A stretch of 64,000 nt of DNA from UBA11346 sp038203025 (GTDB taxonomy: Bacteria > Planctomycetota > UBA11346). A program made the translations under genes and the position numbers. This document shows, in pieces, positions 52,165 through 59,396 of this stretch. The DNA is taken from positions 1 through 64,000 of the forward strand of contig JBBREK010000002.1 of NCBI GenBank assembly GCA_038203025.1, given 5' to 3'. How positions within the stretch are numbered: the stretch's first letter is position 1; each line of letters begins with the position of its first letter. The notes beneath the pieces are model-generated. The model did no database searches. It saw nothing but the letters and a program-made list of their open reading frames with translations, and was not told the DNA's origin.

Positions 52165-53280
52165 TCACTTGAAACCTTTCTTTCCGGCTTGTTCGGCGAT
52201 CGTCGTGCGCATCGCCTGGCCGAGCGTCTGCGTGCCGGACGCATCGGCGAGCTTCTTCTCTTCCGCGGCGACGAAGACGGCGCGCTCGGCCGCCAGTTTG
52301 GCGATCTCGGCCTGGACCGCCTTGCGTTCGGCGCCCTTCTTGGCGACCGCCTCCTGCAGTTGTGCTGCGTCGAGTCCGCGCAGTTCTGCCGGCAGATCAC
52401 TCTTGTCCACGGTGGACAGTTCGACCTTCTTGTCCTCCAGCGCGTCCACCAGATCCCAGCTGGAGTTGCGGTAAGCCGCTCCTGCTTTCGAGGCGATGCG
52501 TGCGGAGGCCGCTGCCGGGGCCGAGGCCTGGGCGTTGGCATCCTGGGCAGACTGCCGGGCCCGCATCTCCTCGCGCTGGTTGCCAAAGGCGAGGTAGGTG
52601 GCGTTGAGGCGGGTGTTCAGCTCGGTCAGCTGCGCGTCCTGCGCGGCAGCGATCTGCGGCGTGACCTTGTCCTGGTCGATGCAGGCGTAGCTGCCGTCGG
52701 CTAGACGGGCGCCCTCATCCCACTTGCCGGCGATCCCGGCCTGCGCTGACCCACAATGGATGGTGTTGACCTGGATGCCCTTGTGGATCGCTTCGGAACA
52801 GGCGCTGCGGTAGTCGACCCCGCCCTGGGTGAACGGCTCGTTGCCGGCGATGAAGATCAGCTTGAGGTCCTCGCGCCGGTCGCTCCAGGCCAGCTGGGTA
52901 ACCGCGTTGTGGATGACCATTCCGCAGCATTCCGTGCCACCCCCGCCGTTGATCGCGAAGAGCCGCTGCGAGACCGCGTCGAGGTCGTCGCTGAGCGGAA
53001 GCAGCGGTTGGGCCAGGGCCGGGGTGTCGCCGTAGTGGTACAGCGCGACCTGCAGCTGTGGCCGTACGCCATCGCGGCTGGTCGCGACCAGCTGGTTGAC
53101 CACGTCCCAGAGGTGGGCGCGGGCCTGATTGATCAGGCCGTCCATGCTCCCCGAATCATCGAGCAGGATGGCGATCTGGATGAGCGGGCGTTCGGCCGGC
53201 GCGGCGATCCGCGATGCGGTCTCGGCGGTGACGGCCCCGCCGAGCGAGGAGAGGAGGAGGAGGGTGGGGATGAGACGCAT
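52165..53280 (-). CDS. Exported vWA-domain protein
   Basis: 371 aa with a signal peptide (MRLIPTLLLLSSLGGAVTA). The vWA domain starts near residue 35 with the complete MIDAS motif DDSGSM (41-46), later ECCGMVIHNAVTQLAW and DLKLIFIAGNEPFTQG. Residues about 230-371 form a charged coiled-coil tail (NQREEMRARQSAQDAN, AEIAKLAAERAVFVAAEEKKLADAS). MIDAS domains bind a metal and a protein partner; partner unknown here. GGAG Shine-Dalgarno before the ATG. 28 bases after the VIT-vWA gene in the same operon. Confidence 0.88.
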   Translation of the reverse strand: MRLIPTLLLLSSLGGAVTAETASRIAAPAERPLIQIAILLDDSGSMDGLINQARAHLWDVVNQLVATSRDGVRPQLQVALYHYGDTPALAQPLLPLSDDLDAVSQRLFAINGGGGTECCGMVIHNAVTQLAWSDRREDLKLIFIAGNEPFTQGGVDYRSACSEAIHKGIQVNTIHCGSAQAGIAGKWDEGARLADGSYACIDQDKVTPQIAAAQDAQLTELNTRLNATYLAFGNQREEMRARQSAQDANAQASAPAAASARIASKAGAAYRNSSWDLVDALEDKKVELSTVDKSDLPAELRGLDAAQLQEAVAKKGAERKAVQAEIAKLAAERAVFVAAEEKKLADASGTQTLGQAMRTTIAEQAGKKGFK

Positions 53281-53308
53281 GATGGACTCCGGGGCTTGGA
53301 TGGGGGAT

Positions 53309-55522
53309 TCAGCGTGCCGCTTCGATGAGCACGATCTCGCCGCGGTCGCGCAGCTGGATCTCGCCGTCGTTGGCGAGTAGGGATTGGCGACCTGCGCCGG
53401 CGAGGCGCTCGGCCAGAGCGAGATGCTCGGCGCTGGCGAAGGCGATGCGCCGGGCCGGAGCGCCGTCGGCGCCGACCTCGACCCAGCGCCCATTGCGGCG
53501 CCAGAGGCTGCTGTTGGCAACCTGCTGCACGCCCGTGAAGGCCTGCGTCCGACCGTCAGCGTCGAGGATGCGGTTGTCGGCGGCGGCCCGCTCCGTCTCG
53601 CGTAGACGCCCGTTGTTGATCGACGAGGCCTGGGCCTGGGCGCCGGCGCGCGGCGACAGCCCCTTGCTCTGCAGCTCGTCGACAGCGCGCTGCCTCGTCG
53701 GCGCCGCGGCGGCGTCCCAGCGCTCGCGCTCGGCGCGGGTCAGCGGCATCGGGCCGGCCGGCGGCAGCGGCGCGCCTTCGGTGGCAAGGAAGGCGGTGTA
53801 TTCAGTGAGGACGCCGTACTGCGTGCTCAGCCGCACGATGTCGGCGGTGAGTTCGGATAGCCGGGCCGGATCGGAGCGGCCATCGGCGCCAAGGTCGCGG
53901 GCCTGCTCGACCAGCTCGGCGATGCGCCGCTGGGCCCACAGCCGCGCCACCCACGAGGCGAAGGGGTCGGCGGCGGCGGGGTCGAGCACGGCGCTGCGCT
54001 GCCAGCGTGCACCGTCGGCGAGGGTGCCGGCAAGCTCGATGCGGATGGGCGCGCGACCGGCATAGCGGCCGGTGACCAGGATCTGCTCGCCGGCGAAGGC
54101 GTCGCGCAGGCGGCGCGGCTGCCGATCGAGGATCCGGCCGGCCTCGGCGACCAGCTCGGGCGCGGCCAGCACCGGACGGCCGAGCGATGTGACCAGCTCG
54201 GCGACGGCCAGCTCGATGTCCGCCCCCGGCGGCAGATGGCGGGCGCGACCGCGGCCGGCCGCAGCGAGGTGGTCGAGCAGTGGCGCGTTGGCGTCGTGCC
54301 CGACCCCGACGCAGAACAACCGGCGGCCGGCGGGGTTATCGCCAGCGCGCTGGCGGATGGCCAGCTCGCTGGTGATGCCAAGGGTCGGCAGTCCATCGCT
54401 GATCAGCAGGACCAGCGGCAGCGTCCCCGGCTTCGCCGGCTGGGCCAGGGCGGCGGCCAAACCGTCGTACAGGTTGGTGCCGCCACTGGGCCGGGCCGCC
54501 GCCAGCCAGCGGCGCAAGGCCTGTTGGCCGGCCTCGTCCATGGCCAGCGGCGTGCGGGCAAAGGGATCGACGCCCTCGTTGAACAGCAGGACGTTCGCTG
54601 TCTCTCCGGCCCCCAGCGAGGCCAGCACCTGGGCCACCGCGGCGCGCGACTGCGTCCACTTGTCGCCGGCCATGCTGCCGCTGCGGTCGATGAGTACGGT
54701 GACCTCGCGCGGGATCGGCGCGGCGGAGCCGACCGGCGGCGCTTCGGCAAGCACGGCGAAGACCCCGCCGTCGCCTTCGGGGAAGGCGACCACCGACAGC
54801 GGCGCGGCGCCGCGCAGACACCACGACAGGCGGATCGCGCCCGGATCGGCGGCGCCGTCAAGGCGCAACTCGACCGCACGGCCGTCGCGCGAGGTCTCGG
54901 CGAAGCGTTGCATCGGCGCGAACACCGCGCCGATGGGCACCGACGCCGCCAGCCGCGCACGAATGGTCCACGGCGCCGCTCCGGCCAGGGCCTCGGCGCG
55001 CGGCAGCACCCACTCCAGCCGGCCGTCGCGCAACTCCAGCACCTGCTCGAAGCTCAGGCGCACCGCCTGGGTCCGGCCCGGCTCGACTGGGAACACCGAC
55101 GAGCGCAGCAGCTGCGCGCCGGCAAATTCCAGCAGGGCTGGATCGCGCATGCGGCTGACGATGACCTGGTAGGTGGAGCGAGCCTCCCCGGCCGGCAGCA
55201 GGCGCGCCTCCAGCTCGCCGCCCGGGCCGGAGAAGCCGAACGAGCGCACCGCCGCCCCGGCTGGCAGCGGCAGCAGCAAGACGGCTTCGGCGCTGACCGA
55301 GCCGCGATTGCGCACCTGCACCGTCATCACCGTGCGCACCAGCTGGTCCTTGGCGTCGATCTCGACCGCTACGCTCTCGACACTGATCGCCGCATCCGTC
55401 GGCGTGCGCATCACCGGCACCAGCGGGTGGACGTGGGCGTGGGCCGCCCACCACGCGGATTCGCCAGCGGTCAAGCCGCAGACCAGGAGAAGCAGCAGGA
55501 CGAGGCGGTGGTTGGGGCTCAT
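53309..55522 (-). CDS. Exported VIT and vWA domain protein
   Basis: 737 aa. Signal peptide (MSPNHRLVLLLLLVCGLTAGESAW), VIT domain about 45-170 (SVESVAVEIDAKDQLVRTVMTVQVRNRG...AEAVLLLPLPAGAAVRSF), then vWA about 268-440 with MIDAS DRSGSMAGDK and LVLLISDGLPTLG. The rest is helical with a Gln/Ala-rich stretch (QRAVDELQSKGLSPRAGAQAQAS) and ends LRDRGEIVLIEAAR. VIT-vWA proteins resemble inter-alpha-trypsin inhibitor heavy chains and act at surfaces or envelopes, details unknown. First gene of the operon containing the second vWA protein and a two-component system. ATG 55522 is 3 bases from the repeat block. Confidence 0.9.
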   Translation of the reverse strand: MSPNHRLVLLLLLVCGLTAGESAWWAAHAHVHPLVPVMRTPTDAAISVESVAVEIDAKDQLVRTVMTVQVRNRGSVSAEAVLLLPLPAGAAVRSFGFSGPGGELEARLLPAGEARSTYQVIVSRMRDPALLEFAGAQLLRSSVFPVEPGRTQAVRLSFEQVLELRDGRLEWVLPRAEALAGAAPWTIRARLAASVPIGAVFAPMQRFAETSRDGRAVELRLDGAADPGAIRLSWCLRGAAPLSVVAFPEGDGGVFAVLAEAPPVGSAAPIPREVTVLIDRSGSMAGDKWTQSRAAVAQVLASLGAGETANVLLFNEGVDPFARTPLAMDEAGQQALRRWLAAARPSGGTNLYDGLAAALAQPAKPGTLPLVLLISDGLPTLGITSELAIRQRAGDNPAGRRLFCVGVGHDANAPLLDHLAAAGRGRARHLPPGADIELAVAELVTSLGRPVLAAPELVAEAGRILDRQPRRLRDAFAGEQILVTGRYAGRAPIRIELAGTLADGARWQRSAVLDPAAADPFASWVARLWAQRRIAELVEQARDLGADGRSDPARLSELTADIVRLSTQYGVLTEYTAFLATEGAPLPPAGPMPLTRAERERWDAAAAPTRQRAVDELQSKGLSPRAGAQAQASSINNGRLRETERAAADNRILDADGRTQAFTGVQQVANSSLWRRNGRWVEVGADGAPARRIAFASAEHLALAERLAGAGRQSLLANDGEIQLRDRGEIVLIEAAR

Positions 55523-55525
55523 GCC

Positions 55526-55575
55526 CCGGTCGTATCCGGTCGTAACGGGCCGGCATGTAACCGGCTCGTAACTGG
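55526..55575 (-). promoter_or_regulatory. Four direct repeats upstream of the vWA operon, probable response-regulator sites
   Basis: Plus-strand units CCGGTCGTAT (55526), CCGGTCGTAA (55536), CCGGCATGTAA (55550) and CCGGCTCGTAA (55561), followed by CTGG. Spacings are 10, 14 and 11 bases, near one helical turn, as OmpR-family proteins prefer. They end 4-50 bases upstream of the operon's first ATG. Confidence 0.55.
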
Positions 55576-55585
55576 CGGGAGATCC

Positions 55586-56167
55586 CTACTTGGCCGCCGC
55601 GACGCGCAGCCAGGCGGCGACCAGATCGTCGCAGGCCTTGGGCAGGTCGGGGAAGCAGGGGACCATGCGCTGGAGGCCGATCATCTCGATGACCTTCAGC
55701 ACGCCGGCGCTTGGCCGGATCAGGCGCAGGCGCGAGCGCTGGGCGTTGCTCGCCAGCGCCGCCAGGCCCATCGAGCTGATGTAGCTGAGGTAGACGCAGT
55801 CGGCGAGGATGCCGTAGAGGTTGCGCTGGTCGATGCCGCTCAGGGCGTCGGAGAGCTGCTGCGCCCCCTGCTGTTCCAGCCGACTGGGGAAGTCGAGGTG
55901 CGAGATGTGGAAGGAGTTGCTGAGGACGTAGGCGTAGAAGCCAGACACCTGGTTGCCGATGGCACCGACGCGGACCCGCTCGCTGGCCACCTTGGCCCCC
56001 TGCCCGGGATGGCGCATGCGCGCCAGGGCCTCGACCAGCACCTGGGCGGTGGCGATGGCGCCGGTCGGCGAGGTCGCCACCGCGTCCACCTGCACGGTAA
56101 ACAGCGAGGCGGTTGGATCGCCAACCAGGGTATAGGGGACAGTGACGGGTATCTTATGAAGCGGCAT
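55586..56167 (-). CDS. STAS-domain protein
   Basis: 193 aa. The C-terminal half is a STAS domain: RNLYGILADCVYLSYISSMGLAALASNAQ (Ser of the SSMGL motif at the usual phosphorylation site), RLRLIRPSAGVLKVIEMIGLQRMVPCFPDLPKACDDL. The N-terminal 90 residues (IPVTVPYTLVGDPTASLFTVQVDAVATSPTGAIATAQVLVEALARM) match nothing I recognise. Anti-anti-sigma-type switching with a partner kinase is the usual role; no kinase is adjacent. ATG 56167 preferred over GTG 56173. Confidence 0.75.
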   Translation of the reverse strand: MPLHKIPVTVPYTLVGDPTASLFTVQVDAVATSPTGAIATAQVLVEALARMRHPGQGAKVASERVRVGAIGNQVSGFYAYVLSNSFHISHLDFPSRLEQQGAQQLSDALSGIDQRNLYGILADCVYLSYISSMGLAALASNAQRSRLRLIRPSAGVLKVIEMIGLQRMVPCFPDLPKACDDLVAAWLRVAAAK

Positions 56168-56345
56168 GACCACCTAGGATTAGGGCCCCGTCGCGCAGCG
56201 ATGGGGCGGCCGCCGAGTGGCGATGGCGGCATAGAATCGGCGCAGCCGATGCCGCCACGATTCCGGAGCCGTGCGACGGAAGCGAGCCACGACCAAGGCC
56301 GGGGGTAGGCCCACAGGGCCGTAGGGGCCAAGCCCCTGAACAAAA

Positions 56346-56419
56346 TGGAGCGGGTGATGGGAATCGAACCCACGTCACCGGCTTGGGAAGCCGGCGCTCT
56401 ACCATTGAGCTACACCCGC
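56346..56419 (-). tRNA. tRNA-Gly (anticodon CCC)
   Basis: Cloverleaf on the minus strand: acceptor GCGGGTG pairs CACCCGC, D-arm GCTCAATGGTAGAGC, anticodon stem CCGGC/GCCGG with loop TTCCCAA (anticodon CCC), T-arm GTGGGTTCGATTCCCAT, discriminator T and encoded CCA. Confidence 0.95.
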
Positions 56420-56467
56420 GCGCATATCGGGAGTGTGGCGGTGCATACCCGCCCCTGCAAGGGGAGA

Positions 56468-56545
56468 TGGTCGGAGCGACAGGATTCGAACCTGCGACCT
56501 TTGCGTCCCGAACGCAACGCTCTAGCCAAGCTGAGCTACGCTCCG
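56468..56545 (-). tRNA. tRNA-Pro (anticodon CGG)
   Basis: Cloverleaf on the minus strand: acceptor CGGAGCG pairs CGCTCCG, anticodon loop TTCGGGA between TTGCG and CGCAA (anticodon CGG), T-arm CGCAGGTTCGAATCCTGTG-like, discriminator A, encoded CCA. 48 bases upstream of tRNA-Gly, probably one transcript. Confidence 0.95.
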
Positions 56546-56625
56546 ATGTGTCTGTCAAGCCGCCTACGGCGGGGCAAGGGGTTTATCGGGGCAACCGGTC
56601 CGGTCAACGACCGCGTTGAGCCCAA

Positions 56626-56647
56626 GGACCGCGGGCTTCAGCCCACG
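56626..56647. repeat. Palindromic repeat copy, just after the ftsB-like stop
   Basis: GGACCGCGGGCTTCAGCCCACG, one arm base changed. Sits 6 bases beyond the stop of the ftsB-like gene on its strand, where the hairpin could mark the transcript end. Confidence 0.8.
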
Positions 56648-56652
56648 AGTGG

Positions 56653-56931
56653 CTAGCGCCGCGGCGGCGGGGCGAGCTCGCCGGAGGCGGTGTACTGCAG
56701 CCGCTCGCGGGCGAGGAATTCGACGACGTAGGGGTCGTCGCGCTTGAGGCCATCACGCAGCGCCTTGCCGCGTTCAATTTCAGACTGCAGACGCTGGGTC
56801 TCCAGGCGCTCGGCGTCGGCGGCCTCGCGCACCTTGTCCAGCTCGGCACGGCGCTCGACGTAGGACGAGACCAGCCAGCCAAGCAGGGCGACGGCGAAGG
56901 CAGCGTGGAGCAGCCGGATGGCGACGCTCAA
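56653..56931 (-). CDS. Septum formation initiator (FtsB/DivIC-like)
   Basis: 92 aa, one N-terminal helix (LLHAAFAVALLGWLVSSYV, 7-25) followed by a coiled coil (ERRAELDKVREAADAERLETQRLQSEIERGKALRDGL) and DDPYVVEFLARERLQY, the FtsB D..y.E..AR..L.y pattern. A divisome component that links FtsL and FtsQ. Start is TTG at 56931, overlapping the FGGY kinase stop as TTGA, so its translation depends on the kinase. Confidence 0.8.
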   Translation of the reverse strand: MSVAIRLLHAAFAVALLGWLVSSYVERRAELDKVREAADAERLETQRLQSEIERGKALRDGLKRDDPYVVEFLARERLQYTASGELAPPPRR

Positions 56932-58430
56932 GCCTTGGCCTCCGCGACGTCAGCGGCCGGCACGTCGCCGGCGATGCCACCGACAATGCGGCGGTGACGC
57001 TGGACCAGCGCGGTGTAACCGGCGGCGGCGGCCTTGCGTGGCTGCAGCGGGCCGTGCCGGCGGACCATCGCCTGGATGGCGGCGTCGAGGGTCTTATGCA
57101 CGCCAACTGCCGGTGCGGCGAGGATGGCGACGCCGGCAGCGGCGGCCTCGGCCACCGGTGCGACATCAACGGCCCGATCCAGGACGTCGGCGAGCACCTG
57201 CGGCCACAGGTTGCCGGAGGCGCCAGGGCCGGCGGCGATGACCCGTTCGATCGGCGTGCCAGCGGCCGCTGCCGCGGCGAGCACTTCGCGGGCAGCGAGC
57301 GAACCGCCTTCGTAGGCAGCGCGCACCAAATGGCCGCGGCCGATGCCGGGACGCAGGCCGAGGAAGCCGCCCAGTCCGCGACCGGCCGGAATGTACAGGC
57401 AGCCGTCGGCGCCAGGGGCGATCTCCGAGGCGAGCTCGGCGAGAATCTCTTGTGGATCGCGCTGGTTGCGCCGCGCCTGCGCGGTTTCGCTGGCGAGCAC
57501 CGTCTCCATCAGCCAGTCGAGTCCTTCGGCGCCGGCGATGCCCACCGCCTCGTGCGCGGCCCGGCCGGGCGCGACGTGGCAGGAGACGCGCAGGCGACCG
57601 CTGACGTCGCGGCCGGCCTCGTTGGTGGAAATCAGCACCGAGCCGACCGAGCCGAGCTCGACCACGGCAGTGCCGACCGCCATGGCACCGGCGGCGACCG
57701 CCACCGCGGCGGCGTGCCCAGCCCCGCCGATCACCGGCGTGCCGGGGGCGAGGCCACATTCCTTGGCCGCTGCGTCGGTGATGCGGCCGGTCATCGCCGT
57801 GGCGGCCACCACCGGCGGCAACCAGGCGAGGTCGACGCCCAGGACCTGGGCGACCTGCTTGCTCCAGGCCCGCGTCTTGGGGTTGAACAGCAGGGTCGCG
57901 GTCGCGTCGCAGGCGTCGGTGGCGGCCACACCGGTCAGCCGGTAGCGCAGGAAATCCTTGGCCGGAAGGATCCAGCCGAGGTCGTGCCACACGCGCTTCT
58001 CGTTGGCCTTCAGCCACAGCAGCTTGGCGGCGGTGACCGCACTGCTGGCACCGCCGCCGCTGATGTTGGCGAGGTTGCGCGGACCGATCACACGCGCCAG
58101 TTCGGCTGCGTCGTCCTCGGCACGCGCGTCAGGCCCGAGCACGGTGGCGCACAGCGATTTGCCGTCCTTGTCGCAGGCGGCGAAGCCAAAGCTGTCGCCG
58201 CTGACGCCCACCGCACGGATGCGGTCGGGATCAAGGCCGCCCTTGCGCAGCAGCTCTTTGATGCCGGTGCGGGCGGCCCGCCACCAGTCCTGTGGATCGA
58301 TCGGCTCGCCAGTGCCCTGGCCGAAGGCGCGACGGGAGGTGGCCGCCACCGCGCCGTTGCCATCAAGTACGACGAGTCCGAGACCGGTGCGACCGACGTC
58401 GATGCCCAGTAGATAAGCGGGGGTGGCCAT
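56928..58430 (-). CDS. FGGY-family carbohydrate kinase (xylulokinase-like)
   Basis: 500 aa. N-terminal AYLLGIDVGRTGLGLVVLDGNG is the phosphate-binding D.G.T motif; GPRNLANISGGGASSAVTAAKLLWLKANEKRVW, CDATATLLFNPKTRAWS (catalytic Asp region) and the C-terminal IERVIAAGPGASGNLWPQVLADVLDRAV...AVGV match FGGY_N and FGGY_C. The GxMHG-type substrate motif reads GDSFGFA, so the sugar may not be xylulose. ATG 58430 is 11 bases after a TAGCCT box. Operon with the ftsB-like gene. Confidence 0.88.
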   Translation of the reverse strand: MATPAYLLGIDVGRTGLGLVVLDGNGAVAATSRRAFGQGTGEPIDPQDWWRAARTGIKELLRKGGLDPDRIRAVGVSGDSFGFAACDKDGKSLCATVLGPDARAEDDAAELARVIGPRNLANISGGGASSAVTAAKLLWLKANEKRVWHDLGWILPAKDFLRYRLTGVAATDACDATATLLFNPKTRAWSKQVAQVLGVDLAWLPPVVAATAMTGRITDAAAKECGLAPGTPVIGGAGHAAAVAVAAGAMAVGTAVVELGSVGSVLISTNEAGRDVSGRLRVSCHVAPGRAAHEAVGIAGAEGLDWLMETVLASETAQARRNQRDPQEILAELASEIAPGADGCLYIPAGRGLGGFLGLRPGIGRGHLVRAAYEGGSLAAREVLAAAAAAGTPIERVIAAGPGASGNLWPQVLADVLDRAVDVAPVAEAAAAGVAILAAPAVGVHKTLDAAIQAMVRRHGPLQPRKAAAAGYTALVQRHRRIVGGIAGDVPAADVAEAKA

Positions 58431-58441
58431 TGTGATCCGGC

Positions 58442-58470
58442 AGGCTAGGCCCATTTTCCGTATCGGTCAA
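58442..58470 (-). promoter_or_regulatory. Promoter of the FGGY kinase, TTGACC-N17-TAGCCT
   Basis: On the minus strand TTGACC (58465-58470) and TAGCCT (58442-58447), spacing 17, then GCCGGATCACA and the ATG. Closest to the sigma-70 consensus of all promoters here; leader is about 4 bases. Confidence 0.6.
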
Positions 58471-58529
58471 GGAAGATCGGAGCCGAGACCGACCTTCCCC
58501 GCTACCGCAACCTGCCGACGCTACGTGGC

Positions 58530-59312
58530 ATGCGTCCGCTGCTCCTGCTATTCGCCGCCATCCTCGCTGCTGGCAGCCTGCCCGCCGACGAGGTGACGCT
58601 GGCCGACGGCACGGTCATCGACGGCGAGGTGCTGGTCGAGAACGCCCAGGAGGTGCGCGTGCGCTTGGTCCAGGGCGGGATGGTCGCCGAGCGCAGCTGG
58701 CCGCGCAGCCAGGTGACCCGTATCGTGCACGGCCAGACCCCGCGCCAGCGCACCGTCACCGCCCTGCGCGCCGAGGCCACCGCCCTTCCCGCTAAGGCCC
58801 CGACAGCAGCAACGGCAGCGGCCTGGACCGCCCTGGCGCTGCGTGCCAAGCCGGCCGATCCGGCGTTGGCGCGGCAGTGGGCAGCGCGCGCTGTGGCCTG
58901 CGACCGCAACCAGGCCGAGGCACAGCTGCTGCTCGGCCGCGAGCTGATCGGCGGCGTGTGGCTGCGCCCGCACGAGGTGGCGACCGCGCGCGGCGAGGTG
59001 TGGCACGACGGTAGATGGATCACGTGGAGCGATCGCGAGCGTCTGCGCCAGGAGGAGCTCGAGCGCCAGGAGCGTCAGCGCGCTGCCTTCGCCGCCGCCA
59101 CCGAACGCACCGAACAGCGGGCCCGCGCCGCGCAGCGCATCGACTACGGCAGCTGGCAGTGGCCGCAGCGCTGGAGCCAGCCAGCCCGCGTGCTGTGGTG
59201 GGGTGGACCGGTGCAGCCGTGGCCTAATCGGCCCTGCTATGGCAGCGGCTCGAATGTCGCCATCACCGGCGGCTGGGGGTCGGTCGACTGGAATATTAAC
59301 CTTACCTGGTGA
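58530..59312 (+). CDS. Exported protein of unknown function
   Basis: 260 aa. Signal peptide (MRPLLLLFAAILAAGSLPA), then a small beta module DEVTLADGTVIDGEVLVENAQEVRVRLVQGGMVAERSWPRSQVTRIVHG seen in planctomycete-type secreted proteins, a helical middle (AAATAAWTALALRAKPADPALARQWAARAVACDRNQAEAQLLLGRELI), a charged coil (DRERLRQEELERQERQRAAFAA) and an aromatic tail ending VDWNINLTW. Function unknown. Divergent from the FGGY kinase. Confidence 0.7.
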   Translation: MRPLLLLFAAILAAGSLPADEVTLADGTVIDGEVLVENAQEVRVRLVQGGMVAERSWPRSQVTRIVHGQTPRQRTVTALRAEATALPAKAPTAATAAAWTALALRAKPADPALARQWAARAVACDRNQAEAQLLLGRELIGGVWLRPHEVATARGEVWHDGRWITWSDRERLRQEELERQERQRAAFAAATERTEQRARAAQRIDYGSWQWPQRWSQPARVLWWGGPVQPWPNRPCYGSGSNVAITGGWGSVDWNINLTW

Positions 59313-59348
59313 TTGGGCGGGTAGGGGGTGAGATATTCCTGGCTACGG

Positions 59349-59365
59349 GCCGGCGGGACGCCGGC
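59349..59365. repeat. GCCGGCG hairpin between convergent genes
   Basis: GCCGGCG (59349-59355), GGA, CGCCGGC (59359-59365). Lies in the 84-base gap between two convergent genes; may act as a bidirectional transcription end although no T-run follows. Confidence 0.5.
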
Positions 59366-59396
59366 GATCCCGGGCTTCATTGCCACGGGCCGGCGG

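Noticed and set aside
56168..56345. Small RNA or terminator after the tRNA pair
   Set aside because: ATCGGC-GCA-GCCGAT hairpin at 56236-56250 has no T-run and no conserved RNA features I recognise.
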